In this document: one piece after another, positions 59,323-64,000 of the stretch
Layout of the letters: each line of letters begins with the position of its first letter
Position numbering within the stretch: the stretch's first letter is position 1
Source of the DNA: Kribbella flavida DSM 17836
Lineage (GTDB): Bacteria > Actinomycetota > Actinomycetes > Propionibacteriales > Kribbellaceae
Direction of reading: 5' to 3'
Assembly (NCBI RefSeq): GCF_000024345.1
Contig: NC_013729.1
Coordinates: 6,820,001-6,884,000 of the forward strand
Length of the DNA stretch: 64,000 bases
The notes under the pieces: generated by a model
Database searches by the model: none
What the model saw: the letters and a program-made list of their open reading frames with translations, nothing else
Told to the model about the DNA's origin: nothing
Translations under genes and position numbers: made by a program

Positions 59323-60732
59323 ATGGTGAAGGCGGCGGCGCAGACCCGGTCGAAGGCGGGCAAGTCCCCGTTCCAGTGCTCGGAGTGCGGCTGGACGGCG
59401 GCCCGCTGGGTCGGCCGGTGCGGCGAGTGCCAGGCGTGGGGCACGGTCGCCGAGGCCGGCGCGCCGAAGTCCGCGCGGATCACGGCCGGGCCGGTCTCCT
59501 CGCCGGCGATGCCGATCGCCCAGGTGTCCGCGATCGAGGCCGAGTCCCGGGCGACCGGCATCGGTGAGCTCGACCGGGTGCTCGGCGGCGGTGTGGTGCC
59601 GGGCGCGGTGATCCTGCTGGCCGGCGAGCCCGGCGTCGGCAAGTCGACGCTGCTGCTGGAGGTCGCCGCCCAGTCCGCGCGCAACGGCCACCGCACGCTC
59701 TACGTCTCCGGTGAGGAGTCGGCGGCCCAGGTCCGGCTGCGGGCCGGCCGCACCGACGCGCTGGTCGACGAGCTCTACCTGGCCGCCGAGACCGACCTGT
59801 CGGCCGTCGTCGGCCAGGTCGACGTGGTCGAGCCGGCGTTCCTGGTGATCGACTCGGTCCAGACGATGGCGCACCCGGAGGTCGACGGCGCCCCCGGCGG
59901 CGTCACCCAGGTCCGCGAGGTGACCGGCGCGCTGGTCCGGCTCGCCAAGGAGCGCAACATCGCCGTCGTCCTGGTCGGCCACGTCACCAAGGACGGTGCG
60001 ATCGCCGGACCACGCATGCTCGAGCACCTGGTCGACGTCGTGCTGGCCTTCGACGGCGACCGGCACTCCGGCTTCCGGATGGTCCGCGCGACCAAGAACC
60101 GGTTCGGTCCGTCCGACGAGGTCGGCTGCTTCGACATGGTCGACACCGGCATCGTCGAGGTCAGCGACCCGACCGGGCTGTTCGTGTCCGAGCACTCCGA
60201 GCCGGTGGCCGGCACCTGCGTCACGGTGATGATGGAGGGCCGCCGCCCGCTGCTGGCCGAGGTCCAGGCCCTGGTCGGTCCGTCCGCGGCGCCGCAGCCC
60301 CGACGGACGACGTCCGGGCTCGAGTCGTCGCGGGTGGCGATGGTGCTGGCCGTGCTCGGCAACCGGGCGGGTCTCAAGCTGACCGACCAGGAGGTGTACG
60401 TCGCGACCGTCGGCGGGGTGAAGATCACCGAGCCGGTGGCCGACCTCGCGGTGGCGATCGCAGTCGCCTCCTCGGTCACCGACAAGCCGATCCATCCCGG
60501 CCTGATCGCGATCGGCGAGGTCGGCCTGGCCGGCGAGGTGCGCCGGGTCGGCGGGCTGGAGAAGCGACTGGCCGAGGCGGCCCGGCTCGGCTTCACCAAG
60601 GCGATCGTGCCCGCCGACGTGCCGAACCGGAGCAAGGACCTCAAGCCGCTGGACATGCAGGCCAAGTACGGCCTGCGCATCTTCGCCGCCGGCGACATCC
60701 GCGCCGCCATGCACGCCGCCGGCATTCTCTGA
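59323..60732 (+). CDS. radA: DNA repair protein RadA
   Basis: 469 residues. Zinc finger CSECGWTAARWVGRCGECQAWG, Walker A LLAGEPGVGKSTLLLEVA, KNRFG motif (ATKNRFGPSDEVG) and a Lon-like C-terminal domain (VGGVKITEPVADLAVAIAVASS; GEVGLAGEVRRVGGLEKRLAEAARLG). It helps branch migration and recombination repair. In many actinobacteria radA sits beside disA, as here. Confidence 0.97.
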   Translation: MVKAAAQTRSKAGKSPFQCSECGWTAARWVGRCGECQAWGTVAEAGAPKSARITAGPVSSPAMPIAQVSAIEAESRATGIGELDRVLGGGVVPGAVILLAGEPGVGKSTLLLEVAAQSARNGHRTLYVSGEESAAQVRLRAGRTDALVDELYLAAETDLSAVVGQVDVVEPAFLVIDSVQTMAHPEVDGAPGGVTQVREVTGALVRLAKERNIAVVLVGHVTKDGAIAGPRMLEHLVDVVLAFDGDRHSGFRMVRATKNRFGPSDEVGCFDMVDTGIVEVSDPTGLFVSEHSEPVAGTCVTVMMEGRRPLLAEVQALVGPSAAPQPRRTTSGLESSRVAMVLAVLGNRAGLKLTDQEVYVATVGGVKITEPVADLAVAIAVASSVTDKPIHPGLIAIGEVGLAGEVRRVGGLEKRLAEAARLGFTKAIVPADVPNRSKDLKPLDMQAKYGLRIFAAGDIRAAMHAAGIL

Positions 60733-60757
60733 CGCCCCGGCGGAAAACGCCGGGGCG
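60733..60757. terminator. Terminator between radA and the convergent reductase gene
   Basis: CGCCCCGGCG (60733-60742) and CGCCGGGGCG (60748-60757), ten-base stem with loop GAAAA. Confidence 0.85.
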
Positions 60758-60775
60758 CCGGGCACTGCCGTCCGG

Positions 60776-61336
60776 TCAGCTCTCCGCCGGCGCGTGCACG
60801 GTGAGCACCGCACGCTCGTCGAGCAGCCGCGACTCGACCAGCCGGAGCGGGCGGCGGGACTGCCCCTCGGGGAAAAGCCGCTTGCCGCCGCCGAGCAGCA
60901 CCGGGTGCACCACGACGTGGTACTCGTCGATCAGCCCTTCGGCGGTCAGCGCCGCCGCCAGGGTCGAGCCTCCGGACAGCAGGATGTCCCCGCCCGCTTG
61001 CTGCTTGAGCTTCGCCACCTCCGCGACCGATCCGACGACCGTCGTGTTCCAGTCGGCGTCCCGCAGCGTGCTGGAGACGACCACCTTCGGCATCCGCCGC
61101 CAGATCGGCGCGAACTCCAGGTCGTGCGGGTGGTCCGAGATCGACTCGGCCTGCGGCCAGAAGCCCGACATCATCTCCCACACCACCCGGCCGTACAGGA
61201 ACGTGCCGACCTGCTCGTTGAGGCCGATGCCGTGCGCCGACAGGTCGGGCCCCATCTGCGGCCAGTCGAACTCGCCGTGAGGGCCCTCGATGAAGCCGTC
61301 GAGCGAGCTGTGCACGTAGTGGAGGATCTTGGCCAT
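60776..61336 (-). CDS. Dihydrofolate reductase/RibD C-terminal family protein
   Basis: 186 residues. KILHYVHSSLDGFIEGPHGEFDWP is the family N-terminus, and ILLSGGSTLAAALTAEGLIDEYHVVVHPVLLGGGKRLFPEG the C-terminal half. ATG 61336 is the start. Same family as 3720-4244, different subgroup. Substrate unknown. It interrupts the radA-disA pair. Confidence 0.9.
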   Translation of the reverse strand: MAKILHYVHSSLDGFIEGPHGEFDWPQMGPDLSAHGIGLNEQVGTFLYGRVVWEMMSGFWPQAESISDHPHDLEFAPIWRRMPKVVVSSTLRDADWNTTVVGSVAEVAKLKQQAGGDILLSGGSTLAAALTAEGLIDEYHVVVHPVLLGGGKRLFPEGQSRRPLRLVESRLLDERAVLTVHAPAES

Positions 61337-61532
61337 GGTGAAAGCTCCTGTTCCGAGGATCGGTGTCGCCCTCTGGTCGGAGCCACCGCCACCACGTTGA
61401 CATCTCCGGCCCGCGTGTCCCCGATCACATCCCGGGCGAGCGCATGAGACGGGTGCGCACCCCTGGGTTCGGATTTCGTACCCTGGTGGACGGCCCACCC
61501 CCTGACCGTGGCCGTCCCTCGGAGGAGCACGC

Positions 61533-62471
61533 ATGACCGGATCCAGAGTTGTCGCCCTCGGCCACTACCAGCCGGAGCGGGTGCTCACCAACGACGAACT
61601 GGCCACGATGGTCGACACCAACGACGAGTGGATCCAGAGCCGGGTCGGCATCCGCGAGCGCCGGGTCGCCGCACCCGACGAGCAGGTCGACGAGATGGCC
61701 TGGCGGGCCGCCGAGAAGGCGATCGCGAACGCGGGCCTGGACAAGGCCGAGATCGACTACGTGATCGTCGCCACCTGTACGGCGATCGACCGCTCGCCCA
61801 ACATCGCGGCCCGGGTCGCCGCCCGGCTCGGCCTCGGCCACCCGGCCGCCCTCGACCTGAACACCGCCTGCTCCGGCTTCAGCCACGCGCTCGCGACCGC
61901 CGACCACGCGATCCGCGCCGGCGCGGCCGGCAAGGCGCTGGTGATCGGCGTCGAGAAGCTGACCGACTTCACCGACTGGACCGACCGGACGACCTGCGTG
62001 CTGGTCGGCGACGGCGCCGGCGCGGCCGTGGTGGTGGCCAGTGACGAGCCGGAGATCGGCCCGGTGGTGTGGGGATCGGTGCCGGAGATGTCGGACGCGG
62101 TCCGGATCGAGGGCCGCGACGGCAAGTTCGCCCAGGCCGGGCAGAGCGTCTTCCGGTGGACCACCACCCAGCTGCCGGTGATCGCCCAGCAGGTCTGCGA
62201 GAAGGGCGGCGTGACCCCCGAGCAGCTCGGCGGCGTCGTCCTGCACCAGGCCAACCTGCGCATCATCGACCCGCTGGCCAAGCGCCTCGGCGCGGTCAAC
62301 GCGGTGGTCGCCCGGGACGTGATCGAGTCCGGCAACACCTCGGCCGCGAGCATCCCGATCGCGCTGTCCAAGCTGATCGAACGGCGCGAGATCCCCGCCG
62401 GCGCCCCGGTGCTGCTGTTCGGCTTCGGCGGCGGCCTTTCGTACGCCGGCCAGATCATCCGCTGCCCCTGA
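61533..62471 (+). CDS. Beta-ketoacyl-ACP synthase III family protein
   Basis: 312 residues. Catalytic Cys in LDLNTACSGFSHAL, His in VLHQANLRIIDPLAKRLG and Asn in ESGNTSAASIPIALSKL, so the Cys-His-Asn triad is complete. FabH joins acetyl-CoA or another starter to malonyl-ACP. It stands outside the fab cluster, so a specialised condensing role is possible. SD CGGAGGAG. A terminator follows. Confidence 0.93.
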   Translation: MTGSRVVALGHYQPERVLTNDELATMVDTNDEWIQSRVGIRERRVAAPDEQVDEMAWRAAEKAIANAGLDKAEIDYVIVATCTAIDRSPNIAARVAARLGLGHPAALDLNTACSGFSHALATADHAIRAGAAGKALVIGVEKLTDFTDWTDRTTCVLVGDGAGAAVVVASDEPEIGPVVWGSVPEMSDAVRIEGRDGKFAQAGQSVFRWTTTQLPVIAQQVCEKGGVTPEQLGGVVLHQANLRIIDPLAKRLGAVNAVVARDVIESGNTSAASIPIALSKLIERREIPAGAPVLLFGFGGGLSYAGQIIRCP

Positions 62472-62512
62472 TTTTTGTCCCTTCTGCCCCCTCCGGCCAC
62501 GGGGACTCGCCG

Positions 62513-62537
62513 GGACACACCGTCGGGTGTCCACTTT
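62513..62537 (+). terminator. Terminator after the FabH-like gene
   Basis: GGACAC (62513-62518) and GTGTCC (62527-62532), with an inner CC/GG pair, followed by ACTTTTT. Confidence 0.75.
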
Positions 62538-62634
62538 TTCCGGGCGTGCACGCGGAGCCTGTCGCCGGTGGCCGATCGGTGTTCCGCAGCGCCGCAGGGC
62601 CCGCGCATCGGCCGCCTGCCACGGGAAATGGGCT

Positions 62635-62675
62635 TGCACATGTCGGTTGCACGACCAAATGCACGGGCGTCTGCA
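62635..62675. promoter_or_regulatory. Four phased TGCA motifs upstream of disA
   Basis: TGCA occurs at 62635, 62648, 62660 and 62672 (steps 13, 12 and 12 bases), three of them as TGCAC. The outer pair form CTTGCA/TGCAAG. The last overlaps TGCAAGCGCTTTC, which looks like a LacI-family half operator. They lie 90-130 bases before the start of disA. The rest of the 292-base gap holds the FabH terminator and a GGCCGAT/ATCGGCC hairpin at 62570-62613. Regulatory meaning is inferred. Confidence 0.4.
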
Positions 62676-62763
62676 AGCGCTTTCGCCGCTCCGGCGAACG
62701 GAGTGACCGGTCCGGGGACCGTTCGCCCACAGCACGCCGCCGACCCGCATAGACTCAGGGATC

Positions 62764-63858
62764 GTGGCCCCGAATTCCGACAAGAACAGCACCGATGCCC
62801 GGATGCGCGCGACGCTGGCCGCGGTGGCACCCGGTACCGAACTGCGCGAAGGCCTGGAGCGAATCCTGCGGGGCCGCACCGGTGCCCTGCTGGTCCTCGG
62901 CCAGGACAAGACCGTCGACTCCATCTCGACCGGCGGCTTCGAGATCAACGTCGAGTTCACCGCCACCGGCCTGCGGGAACTGAGCAAGATGGACGGCGCG
63001 ATCATTCTCGACCGCGACATGAGCCGGATGCTGCGCGCCGCCGTGCACCTGATGCCGGACCCGTCGATCCACACCGAGGAGACCGGCACCCGGCACCGCA
63101 CCGCCGACCGGGTCGCCCGGCAGACCGGCTTCCCGGTCATCTCGGTGTCGCAGTCGATGCACATCATCGCCCTGTACGTCGACGACCAGCGCTACGTGCT
63201 GGAGGACTCCGGCGCTATCCTGTCCCGGGCGAACCAGGCCCTGGCCACGCTCGAGCGGTACAAGCTGCGCCTCGACGAGGTGTCCGGCACGCTGTCCGCG
63301 CTGGAGATCGAGGACCTGGTCACCGTGCGCGACGTGGCCGCCGTCGCGCAGCGGCTGGAGATGGTCCGCCGGATCGCCACCGAGATCGACGGCTACGTGG
63401 TCGAGCTCGGCACCGACGGCCGGCTGCTCACCCTGCAGCTGAACGAGCTGGTTGCCGGCGTCGCGGGAGAACGCGAGCTGGTCGTGCGCGACTACCTGCC
63501 GCCCGCGACCGGCCGCCGGCCCAAGACCGCGGACGACGTGCTGCTCGAGCTCGACGCGGTCAGCCCGACCGACCTGCTGGACATCGGCCAGGTCGCCCGG
63601 GCCCTGCAGCTCGGCGGCGCGGAGCAGCTGGACGCCGCGGTGACCCCGCGCGGTTACCGGCTGCTGGCCAAGGTGCCGCGGCTGCCGGGGGCCGTGATCG
63701 ACCGGCTGATCGAGCACTTCGGCCACCTGCAGAAGCTGCTCGCCGCCAGCATCGACGACCTGCAGACCGTCGACGGCGTCGGCGAGAACCGCGCCCGGAC
63801 CGTGCGCGAGGGCCTGTCCCGCCTGGCCGAGTCGAGCATCCTCGAACGCTACGTCTGA
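62764..63858 (+). CDS. disA: DNA integrity scanning protein DisA, diadenylate cyclase
   Basis: 364 residues. The N-terminal DAC domain has KMDGAIILDRDMSRMLRAAVHLMPD (DGA motif) and ETGTRHRTADRVARQTGFPVISVSQSMHIIALYV (RHR motif), both needed for c-di-AMP synthesis from ATP. Middle helical linker, then C-terminal helix-hairpin-helix (LIEHFGHLQKLLAASIDDLQTVDGVGENRARTVREGLSRL) that binds branched DNA. GTG start with AGGGA before it. Neighbour of radA, its known functional partner in other bacteria. Confidence 0.97.
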   Translation: MAPNSDKNSTDARMRATLAAVAPGTELREGLERILRGRTGALLVLGQDKTVDSISTGGFEINVEFTATGLRELSKMDGAIILDRDMSRMLRAAVHLMPDPSIHTEETGTRHRTADRVARQTGFPVISVSQSMHIIALYVDDQRYVLEDSGAILSRANQALATLERYKLRLDEVSGTLSALEIEDLVTVRDVAAVAQRLEMVRRIATEIDGYVVELGTDGRLLTLQLNELVAGVAGERELVVRDYLPPATGRRPKTADDVLLELDAVSPTDLLDIGQVARALQLGGAEQLDAAVTPRGYRLLAKVPRLPGAVIDRLIEHFGHLQKLLAASIDDLQTVDGVGENRARTVREGLSRLAESSILERYV

Positions 63859-63888
63859 CCGGCCCGGCGGGCGTTCCGCGGCGCCGGC

Positions 63889-64000
63889 TCAGACGATGTT
63901 GAAGGCCTGCGCGGCCGAGGCCTGTCCGTCGTAGACGGCCTTGGCCACGTAGGTGCCGGGCTTGGCCTGCGGCTGACCGGGCAGGCAGCCCGGCCCCGAG
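63889..64000 (-). CDS. C-terminus of an uncharacterised protein (cut by window end)
   Basis: The last 36 residues of a minus-strand gene, ending GTYVAKAVYDGQASAAQAFNIV and the TGA at 63889-63891. The strand-like pattern and Gly/Pro-rich start recall the edge of an immunoglobulin-like domain of an exported protein. Too short to name. It converges on disA. Confidence 0.6.
   Translation of the reverse strand, partial: SGPGCLPGQPQAKPGTYVAKAVYDGQASAAQAFNIV

Noticed and set aside
62471..62763. c-di-AMP (ydaO) riboswitch before disA
   Set aside because: No matching conserved junction sequence; the gap shows a terminator, a small hairpin and TGCA motifs only.
1..64000. Insertion sequences, transposases, integrases, tRNA or rRNA genes
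   Set aside because: No DDE motif protein, cloverleaf or rRNA segment was noticed in the gaps; all long gaps are below 300 bases and were read by eye.

Overview
The window is very GC-rich, densely coded chromosomal DNA from an actinobacterium. GTG and TTG starts, 4-bp ATGA/GTGA overlaps and a 33-residue bS22 gene are typical. The gene order hemB-hemD-hemC-hemA-rex, an ECF sigma factor of BldN type with a DUF5667 partner, bS22, acuC, attenuated trpS and proC follows the Streptomyces neighbourhood as I remember it. The gene set (GH65, many ABC and regulatory genes) suggests a soil member of the Propionibacteriales such as Kribbella; the genus is inference. I see no tRNA, rRNA, CRISPR array, insertion sequence or phage module.

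Layout. 1-650: end of a sugar ABC permease. 0.88-3.7 kb: three coupled genes, a STAS antagonist, a GAF-PP2C phosphatase and a cobalamin-binding protein carrying the CarH-type W-x9-EH signature, a possible light- or B12-responsive partner switch. 3.7-8.7 kb: accessory single genes. 8.9-14.7 kb: haem biosynthesis operon with rex. 14.8-20.8 kb: thioredoxin-like protein, acyl-CoA ligase, a deleted HAD hydrolase, BldN-like sigma factor plus DUF5667 partner, and a second ECF sigma/membrane-protein pair. 20.9-31.5 kb: lipid acyltransferase, epimerase, bS22, methyltransferase, BTAD regulator, dehalogenase-like hydrolase, HTH protein, acuC, and trpS behind a Trp-codon attenuator. 31.7-49.9 kb: F420 oxidoreductase, GH65 phosphorylase with beta-phosphoglucomutase, proC, proline dehydrogenase, ABC/TetR module, Ppx/GppA phosphatase, a deleted PepE-like gene, WS/DGAT and GH20. 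50.2-54.3 kb: MFS, GNAT, HxlR, MBL-fold and methyltransferase genes.

The most unusual locus is 54.3-59.2 kb: four translationally coupled genes encoding an ABC ATPase homologue in which every catalytic motif is replaced, a lipoprotein solute-binding protein, a single-chain fused permease (MalF-like plus MalG-like), and a membrane-anchored TPR-like protein. It looks like a sugar importer converted to use an external ATPase, or to sensing.

59.3-64 kb holds radA, a reductase-like gene, a FabH-family synthase, disA, and the 3' end of an exported protein. A second theme is a set of 55-93 bp nested palindromes in intergenic regions (8.8, 29.4, 31.6, 35.9, 37.6, 38.7 and 44.0 kb). Two of them, at 8.8 and 37.6 kb, clearly belong to one sequence family.
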